This document shows positions 5,036 through 11,579 of a stretch of 11,579 bases of DNA, piece after piece. The notes under the pieces are model-generated. The model was not told the DNA's origin. It saw only the letters and a program-made list of their open reading frames with translations, and did not search any database. Origin of the DNA: Candidatus Gastranaerophilales bacterium. GTDB lineage: Bacteria > Cyanobacteriota > Vampirovibrionia > Gastranaerophilales > Gastranaerophilaceae. The stretch's first letter is position 1; every line of letters starts with the position of its first letter. The DNA is taken from NCBI GenBank assembly GCA_900548405.1, contig UNSJ01000053.1, positions 1 through 11,579 of the forward strand, given 5' to 3'. Made by a program: the position numbers and the translations under genes.

Positions 5036-6367
5036 ATGCTTGATAAATTAGAAAACTTTTCAATAGAACTCAACGAAGCCTGCAATGCACAAAGCATTGT
5101 CAGAGTACTTGAGGAGTTTTTTCCATCAGTAAATATTTATATCCACGATTCTACAACCAACTCTTTAAGAGATTTTTCAAGAAGCTGGATGAGTATTGAC
5201 GAATTTCTGGAAAAACAAAAGTCCAGAAACCTTTACAAAATTTTTGAAAATTTGAAAGAAGAAAAATATATTATTGAAAATAACAGCCTTTACTATGCTT
5301 TATTCCAACAGAACAGGGTTATCGGTCTTCTTGAGTTCTCTAAAAAAATTAATGATGAACTTATGCAGTTTTTGAATATAGCTTCTTTTCAAATTTCTTT
5401 AAAAATTCAAAACGTTATTTTGACCGAAAAGATGCAGAAAAACATTGATTTCCACGATTCAATGAAAAATATTGCAAAAATAATAGAAACTCAGTACGAA
5501 ACAAACTACATTATTCCGATAATCGGTGAAATGATTGACAAATTTGTTTCAGACCATTTGATTTACATATTTCTAAACAATACTCTTATATGGCCCAGTG
5601 CCTGCAAAGACGAAAAAATATTCGAGTTGATTAAGTGCCTTAATAACAAATCCGAATATATTCTTACACCGGATAAGAAAATAGGATTATTCCCTTTAAT
5701 CAGTGAAAATAAACTATTGGGCTGTATTGTTACCAAAAGTACTGATAACGTTTTGAGCGAAAAAGAAATAAGTTATCTGGAACAGCTTACAAATCAGGCT
5801 GCTACAACTATTAACAGAGCAAATGTTTATGCTGAAATTCTAAAACACGCAACACTCGATGCATTAACAAGTCTTTATAACAGAAGACAGCTCGAAGAAC
5901 GTATTAAGCAGGAAGTTTCTGGAGCAAAACGACACAACAGAAGTTTATGCGCAATAATGACCGATATTGACTTCTTTAAAAGCGTTAATGATACTTATGG
6001 TCACGCCGCAGGTGATTTAGTCTTAAAAACAGTTTCCAGAATAATTAAGCTTCAACTGAGAGATTACGATATTGCAGGGCGTTACGGCGGAGAAGAATTT
6101 GCAGTGCTCCTTCCTTTTACAAAGCTTGAAGAAGCTAAAATGGTAGCAGAAAGACTTAGAAAAGCTGTTGAAAATAAAAAAATAGATATATCTAAAATTA
6201 ACACTGAAAGCCCTCAAAAAAATATTAGTGTTACAATAAGTCTTGGAGTAGCTGAATACAACAACGGAGATTCGGAAGATACTTTATTACAGAACGCTGA
6301 TAAAGCCCTATATAAGGCAAAAGAAAGCGGCAGAAACAGAGTTGAAGAATATGCTCAAAATCTTTAG
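5036..6367 (+). CDS. Diguanylate cyclase with N-terminal GAF-like sensor regions
   Basis: The 443-aa protein would make cyclic di-GMP from two GTP. The GGDEF domain runs from about 271 (HATLDALTSLYNRRQLEERI) to 440, with DIDFFKSVNDTYGHAAGD, the catalytic GGEEF (351-355) and the closing DKALYKAKESGRNRV. The product-inhibition I-site RxxD is present as RDYD (342-345) at the correct distance, so feedback control is expected. The first 265 residues hold two weak GAF-like regions (roughly 10-130 and 140-265, the second containing FPLISENKLLGCIV). There are no transmembrane segments, so the sensor is cytosolic and its signal unknown. It lies between yebC and tsaE with short gaps, so it is probably co-transcribed. 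With a pilin in the same window, control of surface behaviour is plausible but not shown. Confidence 0.93.
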   Translation: MLDKLENFSIELNEACNAQSIVRVLEEFFPSVNIYIHDSTTNSLRDFSRSWMSIDEFLEKQKSRNLYKIFENLKEEKYIIENNSLYYALFQQNRVIGLLEFSKKINDELMQFLNIASFQISLKIQNVILTEKMQKNIDFHDSMKNIAKIIETQYETNYIIPIIGEMIDKFVSDHLIYIFLNNTLIWPSACKDEKIFELIKCLNNKSEYILTPDKKIGLFPLISENKLLGCIVTKSTDNVLSEKEISYLEQLTNQAATTINRANVYAEILKHATLDALTSLYNRRQLEERIKQEVSGAKRHNRSLCAIMTDIDFFKSVNDTYGHAAGDLVLKTVSRIIKLQLRDYDIAGRYGGEEFAVLLPFTKLEEAKMVAERLRKAVENKKIDISKINTESPQKNISVTISLGVAEYNNGDSEDTLLQNADKALYKAKESGRNRVEEYAQNL

Positions 6368-6376
6368 GAAGAAAAA

Positions 6377-6835
6377 ATGAAATTTAAACAAATATGTGAA
6401 ACAATTGAAGATACTAAAAAATTGGCACAAAAATTTGCACCGTTAATAAAAAACGGCTGCTTTATTAACCTTTACGGAGAAATTGGAGCAGGAAAAACAG
6501 CTTTTGTTAAGCTTGTTGCTGATGCTCTTGATGTAAAAGAAAAGGTTACAAGCCCGAGCTTTGTTATCTTAAACGAATATCATACGGGTTCTGTTCCGAT
6601 TTATCACTTTGATCTATACAGGCTTGAAAATGAAGGTATAAAAACAATATTTGATGAATTAAGAGAATATTCCGAAGGCAAACAGGTTACTTTTGTTGAA
6701 TGGGCTGAATTTAATCAGGATGAAACTCCTTTTAACCACTTAAAAATAAATGTAACATATTCTGATGATGATGCAAGAATTTATGAATTCGAATCTTTCG
6801 GAAATGACGAAATAATAGAAGGGCTGGCAAAATGA
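6377..6835 (+). CDS. tsaE: tRNA threonylcarbamoyladenosine biosynthesis ATPase TsaE
   Basis: TsaE is the small ATPase that works with TsaB and TsaD to place threonylcarbamoyl on A37 of ANN-decoding tRNAs (t6A). Walker A is GEIGAGKT (34-41). The family blocks TSPSFVILNEY, IYHFDLYRL and VTFVEWAEF follow in order. The 152-aa length is typical. An AGGAAG ribosome binding site (6366-6371) overlaps the stop codon of the preceding diguanylate cyclase gene. The last four bases overlap the start of tsaB as ATGA, which implies translational coupling of the two partners. Confidence 0.95.
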   Translation: MKFKQICETIEDTKKLAQKFAPLIKNGCFINLYGEIGAGKTAFVKLVADALDVKEKVTSPSFVILNEYHTGSVPIYHFDLYRLENEGIKTIFDELREYSEGKQVTFVEWAEFNQDETPFNHLKINVTYSDDDARIYEFESFGNDEIIEGLAK

Positions 6836-7440
6836 CTGTAATATTAGCATTTGATACCTGTTTAGACAAAATGTATGCAGTTTTAAAAGATGATGAGCAG
6901 ATACTTGCATCTCGAACAGTTGAAAACACTGACACAAAATATCATTCAGCTTTTTTAATTTCCACCTTGCAGGAAATTATGAAGGAAAACGATATTAAAC
7001 CTCAAGATATTGATTTGATTGCAACCAATATCGGTCCGGGAAGTTTCACGGGGATTAGAGCCTGCGTAACTGTTGCCCGCGTAATGGCACAGCAGCTTGA
7101 TTGTAAAGCTGTTGGAATTTCTTCTCTTGAAATTCTTGCAAAACTTGCTGATAAAAATCCGCTTGTAGCACTGGATGCCAGAAAAAATTCCGCTTATTTA
7201 TACTTGAACGGAGAAACTAAGGGAGCTGTGCCTCTTGATGAAGTCAAAAAATTAATTGCTACTGGTCATTATACAGTTATAACTGATGATAAATTAAAGC
7301 CTGCCTTAGGAGGAACTTCTTATCAGGAAATATCTCATCCGTTAGGAGAAGTTTTAGCAGAGCTTGCCTGTCAGGATGGCAGAGAAAATAACTGGAGAAA
7401 GCTTAAACCATTGTATATTCAACCGCCTCCGGGAATATAG
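6832..7440 (+). CDS. tsaB: tRNA threonylcarbamoyladenosine biosynthesis protein TsaB
   Basis: TsaB is the ASKHA-fold scaffold that dimerises with TsaD in t6A synthesis. It has no catalysis of its own. The N-terminal MTVILAFDTC strand and the diagnostic NIGPGSFTGIR loop (66-76) are present, followed by the SSLEILA segment. At 202 aa it is slightly shorter than the E. coli protein, mainly in the C-terminal half, which is the variable part. Its start overlaps the tsaE stop by four bases. The tsaD and tsaC genes are not in this window. The operon probably ends here, although no clear terminator follows. Confidence 0.94.
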   Translation: MTVILAFDTCLDKMYAVLKDDEQILASRTVENTDTKYHSAFLISTLQEIMKENDIKPQDIDLIATNIGPGSFTGIRACVTVARVMAQQLDCKAVGISSLEILAKLADKNPLVALDARKNSAYLYLNGETKGAVPLDEVKKLIATGHYTVITDDKLKPALGGTSYQEISHPLGEVLAELACQDGRENNWRKLKPLYIQPPPGI

Positions 7441-7457
7441 ATTAACTGCTCATAAAA

Positions 7458-7486
7458 TTGGGAATAATATTATTGAACATTATCCT
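7458..7486 (+). promoter_or_regulatory. Possible weak promoter before the first HNH-like gene
   Basis: TTGGGA (7458-7463), a 17-bp spacer and TATCCT (7481-7486) precede the ATG at 7498 by 11 bases. Both boxes match consensus at four of six positions. No Shine-Dalgarno sequence is visible, so the gene may be nearly leaderless, or be read through from tsaB. Confidence 0.3.
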
Positions 7487-7497
7487 GATGGGCTGTT

Positions 7498-8448
7498 ATG
7501 GAGAAAAGAATAGTAAAAACAGAAAATATTTCTTTTAAGTTAGTGGAAATTCCTTTGACACGCAAAGAACTGCGAAATATTCTTAATTACCGCATTCCCT
7601 GTTTATGCTGCGGTCATGAAATGATTCACCCGGATACTTATACCGAGCTTATTGAAAACCCGCTTTTAGCATCAAATGCTTTAACAGTTATACCTGTTTT
7701 AGAGCCTTATGAAAAAATTATGTATCCTGTTGAAAGGCAGGTATTTAATATGCTCAAAAACTTATCTGTTAAGTATCCTGACAAAAACTTTCAGCAGCTT
7801 TTAATGATGAAAAAAGACGTTCATGAGCTTGCTCTTGTAAGAATTCAGAGCATAATTTTTAATAAGATAAGCTTTTACAGAAGAATTCTACCGGAAAAGG
7901 AAGCTCGCTGGCTTCGTTCATTAATGATAAAAACCAATGACATAATATTTGATCCCGCCCCGAAAAAACCTTTCAGCAGAAGAATTTTTATTACAAAAAT
8001 CAAAAGAATAGTAAAAGATATTCATAACATAAGAATGAAAGATGAAATTATTGAAATTGCACGAAGATTGCCTCGTTCAAGCGATGAAGTATGCGCCTTT
8101 GTCGTTAAAAACGCACGAAAACGTCCAGAAATCATAGCTCTTAATCTCATACATCCTGCAGTTGGAACTTTTGAGCATCTTCAACCTAAGAGTTTAAAAG
8201 GCGCAAATAATTCATTAAACTTTGCGCTTGAATGTTCATACTGCAACAATTCACGACATCATTACCCTTTATCCGTTCAAATTGAAGAAAATCCTTATAT
8301 GCCGCAAAATGCTCAGCTTCACATTGATAAGCTGATTTCACTCTGTAAAAAAGGAATAGGTAAAAAAGAATATATTGAAAATCTTCGAGAGGTTCTATTT
8401 AACCTTTCTTATGAAGAAATTGACCTTGATATTTCTAAGCTTAATTAG
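7498..8448 (+). CDS. HNH-like zinc-knuckle protein, first of a tandem paralogous pair
   Basis: The 316-aa protein is not one I can name. Its C-terminal part holds FEHLQPKSLKGANNSLNFAL followed by ECSYCNN. This is the HNH/beta-beta-alpha-metal pattern, with E226-H227, N241 and the C246-x2-C249-N250 knuckle at the spacing of HNH nucleases. A second cysteine pair, CLCCGH (C35, C38), lies near the N-terminus, so the four-cysteine zinc site would be completed across about 190 mostly helical residues. A motif PFSRRIFITKIKRIV (158-172) and LPRSSDEVCAFVVKN recur in the next gene. The final HNH position is not clear here (CNNSRHH), so nuclease activity is uncertain. It could be a cytosolic DNase, or a protein using the fold only for binding. 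No signal peptide is seen. Confidence 0.8.
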   Translation: MEKRIVKTENISFKLVEIPLTRKELRNILNYRIPCLCCGHEMIHPDTYTELIENPLLASNALTVIPVLEPYEKIMYPVERQVFNMLKNLSVKYPDKNFQQLLMMKKDVHELALVRIQSIIFNKISFYRRILPEKEARWLRSLMIKTNDIIFDPAPKKPFSRRIFITKIKRIVKDIHNIRMKDEIIEIARRLPRSSDEVCAFVVKNARKRPEIIALNLIHPAVGTFEHLQPKSLKGANNSLNFALECSYCNNSRHHYPLSVQIEENPYMPQNAQLHIDKLISLCKKGIGKKEYIENLREVLFNLSYEEIDLDISKLN

Positions 8449-8494
8449 TCAGTAACACTTTATTTACAATATAGCAAAAAATTTAAATCAGGTG

Positions 8495-8500
8495 TATTTT
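8495..8500 (+). promoter_or_regulatory. Candidate -10 box before the second HNH-like gene
   Basis: TATTTT ends six bases before GTG 8507, the same distance as at the genes at 161 and 1929. The -35 position (TAGCAA, 8472-8477) is poor. The element mainly helps to choose GTG 8507 over GTG 8492, which would lie inside the promoter. Confidence 0.25.
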
Positions 8501-8506
8501 GTAATT

Positions 8507-9889
8507 GTGAAAATTGCACCAATTACTTTAAATAATATTTATCATAAAAGAAACATTGAGAATAATCATACTGATTATTCTCAATATAGGGTACCTGTAT
8601 TGAACTCAAATCTGCAGGATAAATTTGTTCCGTCATTTTCAGGTTCTTTTATTAATCTTCACAAATCTACGTTTAGAAATTATGCACAAAACAGGCACAT
8701 TGGCTGCATATACTGCAATCGTCATATGTTTACAAACAAAGAAAGAGATTCAATCTGCAAAACTTTCAAAGATCAGCCTTCCGCAGTTTTCACAACTTTA
8801 ATGGGCAGCTTCTTTGATTATTTTGATGAAGCTGGTATTGAGCTTCTCAATAAAATGGATAATATGTCAATGAGTTATCCAAAAGCAAAAATAAACAAAA
8901 TCTTACAGGCTTTAAGCCCTGACTCGGAAGACAGACTTATTGACTTGCAAAAACAAACTTTTGGAGAAATAATTAATCTGAAAAAACTTCTTCCCGAAAG
9001 TTCACGCTCAGAACTTGAACGTCTGATACAAAATTCTTATGATTGTATTAACGGTAAAGCATTCATACAAGATTACAGTGCTAAAGAATTTAATTACCAG
9101 TTAAAAAGACTTTCAGAGTCTCTTAATAAGCCTCAAACAACAGCCTATGTAAATAATATGGCTGATTTATTAACTCATCCGATTTACAAAGCAGAAAACA
9201 CACCGCTTAATAATAAAATTATGTCAAATGTTCTGAGGACAACAAAATCACCCCATTACAATATTGATTTGACAAGTAATAATGCTAAAGAGAAAGTTCA
9301 ACTTTTCATCATAAACAAGATAAAAAAAGCAGCTGAAAATGAAAACAATACAACTATTATTAATCTTTGCGATATAACTAAAAAAAGGCTTTTAGGACAA
9401 CCTGCATACTCAAAATTCAGTAATAAAGCATTTACCTACAAATTAAATGAAATTTTGGGAAATTCATCAAGTACTGACGAAATAAAAGAAATATTTAACA
9501 ATATCTGTAACAAACTTCCGAAATCAAGCAACAGCATTGACGCTTTTATTGTAAAAAATAAAGATGCAACAAATATGGCAATTATAAATAATCTGCTTGA
9601 TCAATATATGGTTACCATTGAACATATAGTTCCCTCAAGCAAAGAAGGCGCAAATGACATCAGCAACTGGGCACTTGCTTGCAAAAAGTGCAACGGTATT
9701 CATGGAAGCAGCGATATAAAAACGAATTATCCGTTTGACAGAGAAGCACCTCAGGAATATTTTAATATAATAATTGATGACTGCAATAACAAAAACTTTT
9801 TTAACCCTAAAGATATTATAAAGATGGCAGATAACTTTTATAAAATTACAGACATAAAAGTTGATTTATCAAAATTAAAAGTTGATTAA
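8507..9889 (+). CDS. HNH-like zinc-knuckle protein, second of a tandem paralogous pair
   Basis: The 460-aa protein (465 aa if GTG 8492 is used) is the better preserved HNH-like member. It has TIEHIVPSSKEGANDISNWAL followed by ACKKCNGIHG, giving E372-H373, N387, C392-x2-C395-N396 and His399. Histidine to asparagine is 14 residues and asparagine to cysteine 5, exactly as in its neighbour. An N-terminal CIYCNRHM (C67, C70) would supply the other half of a zinc site, more than 300 residues away. The middle is helical and contains an internal repeat of the motif YSAKEFNYQLKRL (190-202) as FSNKAFTYKLNEIL (304-317). Start GTG 8507 gives MKIAPITLNNIYHKR, a more natural N-terminus, and PSFSG follows at 42-46. 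It lies 58 bp after the first paralogue. A metal-dependent nuclease is likely by family pattern; its target is unknown. Confidence 0.82.
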   Translation: MKIAPITLNNIYHKRNIENNHTDYSQYRVPVLNSNLQDKFVPSFSGSFINLHKSTFRNYAQNRHIGCIYCNRHMFTNKERDSICKTFKDQPSAVFTTLMGSFFDYFDEAGIELLNKMDNMSMSYPKAKINKILQALSPDSEDRLIDLQKQTFGEIINLKKLLPESSRSELERLIQNSYDCINGKAFIQDYSAKEFNYQLKRLSESLNKPQTTAYVNNMADLLTHPIYKAENTPLNNKIMSNVLRTTKSPHYNIDLTSNNAKEKVQLFIINKIKKAAENENNTTIINLCDITKKRLLGQPAYSKFSNKAFTYKLNEILGNSSSTDEIKEIFNNICNKLPKSSNSIDAFIVKNKDATNMAIINNLLDQYMVTIEHIVPSSKEGANDISNWALACKKCNGIHGSSDIKTNYPFDREAPQEYFNIIIDDCNNKNFFNPKDIIKMADNFYKITDIKVDLSKLKVD

Positions 9890-9947
9890 TATTAACAATT
9901 GTAAAAAATCTGCTTAAAACATTAAACTTTTAATAAGAAATAACCGA

Positions 9948-9969
9948 TTAACTAAATGTACTTAGTTAA
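9948..9969 (+). promoter_or_regulatory. Perfect 8-bp inverted repeat before the 98-aa gene
   Basis: TTAACTAA (9948-9955) and TTAGTTAA (9962-9969) flank ATGTAC, directly upstream of the AAAGGA ribosome binding site that ends eight bases before ATG 9982. It may be an operator for a dimeric repressor, or an RNA hairpin that influences translation. The AT-rich arms make chance more likely than for a GC-rich repeat. Confidence 0.4.
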
Positions 9970-9981
9970 AAGGATTAAATC

Positions 9982-10278
9982 ATGGCAGATACAGGTGCTT
10001 CATTTAACAGACCATATAAACCGTTCGGAATGAATGTAAAAGTTCCTGAAATTGGAGAAAGAACTTTAAAACAAGCAGGCGACACTTTAAGCAACATTGT
10101 TAAAGCTCCGACTGAACCTTTATTTAAATTCCTTGAAGAAAATGAAGAAGTATTCACTGGTGATATAAATTACAAAATGAATAAAATGTATGCGGAAAGT
10201 TTCACAATAGGTTCTGCAATGCGTTTGGAAGATGAAAAGATTAACGGTATGCCTTCATCATTTGATATGCATTTTTAA
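9982..10278 (+). CDS. Unrecognised 98-aa protein
   Basis: I do not recognise this small protein. It starts MADTGASFNRPYKPFGMNVK after a good ribosome binding site (AAAGGA, eight-base spacing) and ends SSFDMHF. There is no signal peptide, membrane helix or cysteine. The centre, about 25-55, is likely helical and mixed-charge (ERTLKQAGDTLSNIVKAP, LFKFLEENEEVF), while the ends are proline- and phenylalanine-rich and probably flexible. A strong intrinsic terminator lies about 55 bases downstream and an inverted repeat just upstream, so it looks like a separately controlled single gene. Clean start, ribosome binding site and terminator argue that it is real; nothing in the sequence shows its function. 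Confidence 0.75.
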   Translation: MADTGASFNRPYKPFGMNVKVPEIGERTLKQAGDTLSNIVKAPTEPLFKFLEENEEVFTGDINYKMNKMYAESFTIGSAMRLEDEKINGMPSSFDMHF

Positions 10279-10332
10279 CCCGCTGAGCAGAGGTACAAAG
10301 CAAACTAATTCTTATTTGTCTATATACGATAG

Positions 10333-10358
10333 AAAAGCCCCTAAAGGGCTTTTTTTTA
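10333..10358 (+). terminator. Intrinsic terminator after the 98-aa gene
   Basis: AAAAGCCC (10333-10340) pairs with GGGCTTTT (10346-10353) around the loop CTAAA, and a run of T continues to 10357. This is a textbook rho-independent terminator and the only clear one in the window. It separates the 98-aa gene from pnp. Confidence 0.9.
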
Positions 10359-10408
10359 TTAACCTCAAAAATCAACCAAAGTTGTAACTGATGAGTAAGT
10401 TTATAAAC

Positions 10409-10437
10409 TTTCCTATTTTTCTTGTTTGCGGTATAAT
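10409..10437 (+). promoter_or_regulatory. Promoter of pnp
   Basis: A perfect TATAAT (10432-10437) lies 17 bp after a weak TTTCCT (10409-10414). Transcription would start near 10444, giving a leader of about 84 bases that contains two hairpins. Confidence 0.5.
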
Positions 10438-10466
10438 AATAAAGAACATAGAAGTGTATAACTAAA

Positions 10467-10509
10467 TGCGCCAGAAAAGCGCAAAGCATACAGGAAGTTC
10501 ACTGTATGC
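10467..10509 (+). promoter_or_regulatory. Two consecutive hairpins in the pnp leader
   Basis: TGCGC/GCGCA (10467-10471 and 10479-10483, seven-base loop) is followed three bases later in the leader by GCATACAG/CTGTATGC (10486-10493 and 10502-10509, eight-base loop). Neither is followed by a T-run. In E. coli the pnp leader forms a hairpin through which PNPase represses its own synthesis; a similar role here is an inference from position only. Confidence 0.55.
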
Positions 10510-10527
10510 AGAAAAGAAAGGAAAACT

Positions 10528-11579
10528 ATGGTACCGGAAACAAAAAAAACACAGATTGAAATCGGCGGTAAAACAGTTACTATTGAAACAGGAAAATACG
10601 CTCAATCTGCAAACGGTTCTGTTACAGTAAGATGCGGAGATACAATGCTCTTTGTACACGCAACAGTTTCAAAAGAACCAAGAGTGGGAATTGACTTTTT
10701 CCCTCTATTAATTGATTACGAAGAAAGAATGTCTTCAATTGGTCGTATACCCGGCGGTTACAACCGTTCAGAAGGTAAAGCCAGCGATAAAGCTATTTTA
10801 ATATCAAGACTTATTGACAGACCAATAAGACCTCTTTTCCCTAAAGGATATAGAAACGATATTCAAATCGTTGCACAATTATTCAGCTATGATCAGCAAA
10901 ATCAGCCTGATACATTGGCTATGTTAGGCGCATCTTTTGCTTTAATGCTTTCAGGAGCTCCATTTGAAGGTCCTATTGGTGCTGTTAGAGTATCAAGAGA
11001 TGAACAAGGCAACTTGATTGCTAACCCGACCCACCAACAAGCTGATAAATCAGATTTAGACATCGTAGTTTCAGGAACACACGATTCTGTAATTATGGTT
11101 GAAGCTGGATGTAAGTTCGTTACAGAAGACGATATTATGGCTGCTGTTGAATTTGCTCAAGGTGAAATCAGAAAACAATGCGATGCACAGCTTGCATTTG
11201 CTAAAGAATGCGGAGTTGAAAGACAAGAATTTGTTAACCCGTATGACACAACAGAATTGAAAGCTATTATTCAGGAAACTGCAGGGGCAATGATTCATGA
11301 TGCATATCATAACTTTGACAGAGCTTACAGACAAGAAAAACTTGAAGAAGCTAAAAAACTTGTTAAAGAAAAAATTGATGCACTTCCTGATGATCATTAC
11401 ATCAAAAAAATCATGGAAGAAACAGGTATTGACTTTGTATCAGAAGAATTTAAAGCTGCAGAGAAAAAAGTTATGCGTGCAATGATATTGGAAGAAGGCG
11501 TTAGAGCTGACGGAAGAAAACCACATGATGTACGTCCTATCTGGTGTGAAGTTGGTGTATTACCTAGAGCACACGGTTC
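10528..11579 (+). CDS. pnp: Polyribonucleotide nucleotidyltransferase (PNPase), 5' part, cut by the window edge
   Basis: PNPase is a 3'-to-5' phosphorolytic exoribonuclease of RNA turnover. The first 350 codons are present, about half of the usual 700-residue enzyme. The first RNase PH domain is clear, with [68 protein letters not shown] and [12 protein letters not shown]. The helical linker domain follows, and the window ends at the start of the second PH domain ([26 protein letters not shown]). The start at 10528 has AAAGGA five bases upstream. The frame is open to the last base. No rpsO gene precedes it, although rpsO-pnp is a common order elsewhere. The expected S1 and KH domains lie outside. 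Confidence 0.97.
   Translation, partial: [350 protein letters not shown]

Noticed and set aside
8492..8506. GTG 8492 as start of the second HNH-like gene
   Set aside because: Neither GTG has a ribosome binding site. GTG 8507 gives a more natural N-terminus and the recurring six-base distance from a -10 box. The case is not decisive, so 8492 remains possible.
7498..9889. HNH-like pair as CRISPR (Cas9-type), restriction or homing endonucleases
   Set aside because: No RuvC motifs, methyltransferase, repeats or intron context are visible. Only the HNH-like core is supported.
10467..10509. A known riboswitch in the pnp leader
   Set aside because: The leader is short, with two simple stems and no conserved aptamer core that I recognise.
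10241..10659. Minus-strand ORFs around the pnp start
   Set aside because: They are antisense to a strong terminator, the pnp leader and the PNPase N-terminus, with cysteine/phenylalanine-rich nonsense products.

Overview
This AT-rich window (strikingly A/T at third codon positions) most resembles a gut or animal-associated non-photosynthetic cyanobacterial relative of the Gastranaerophilales/Melainabacteria type. That guess rests on the pilin (FTLAEVLVTLGIIGVVAALTLP helix with a D-x-N-G...PN..G.D.F tail), on N-terminal styles such as MKIAPITLNN and PSFSG, and on base composition. It comes from memory of those lineages, not from a search. No rRNA, tRNA, CRISPR array, transposase or phage gene was seen.

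Layout. (1) 1-160: the 5' leader and promoter of a minus-strand gene whose coding part lies just beyond base 1, back to back with the promoter of an oppF-like ABC ATPase (161-1111). (2) 1150-1905: an unnamed protein with an HExxH zincin-type motif. It is followed by smpB (1929-2381), which has its own extended -10 promoter. (3) 2384-3060, minus strand: a type IV pilin-like gene convergent with smpB. Its start codon is separated from the pilin frame by a run of ten G, which puts the two out of frame. Its promoter/leader (3097-3182) is a near-exact duplicate of the one at 29-114. (4) 3225-4157: an Fmt-like formyltransferase divergent from the pilin. (5) 4272-7440: a probable operon yebC - diguanylate cyclase - tsaE - tsaB, with gaps of 14 and 9 nt and then a 4-nt ATGA overlap. 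It joins translation and tRNA t6A modification with c-di-GMP signalling. (6) 7498-9889: two tandem, clearly paralogous HNH-like proteins with a zinc-knuckle half at each end. (7) 9982-10278: an unrecognised 98-aa protein, then a good intrinsic terminator. (8) 10528 to the edge: the 5' part of pnp, preceded by a hairpin-rich leader.

The most interesting material is regulatory. The same 67-bp promoter-leader module drives two loci, encodes a possible 13-residue common leader peptide and carries a hairpin. At one locus it feeds a pilin with an apparently phase-variable G10 tract. Several plus-strand genes have a -10 box 6-7 nt before the ATG and no Shine-Dalgarno sequence, which suggests leaderless mRNAs. 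The tandem HNH-like pair is the best candidate for an undescribed protein family here.
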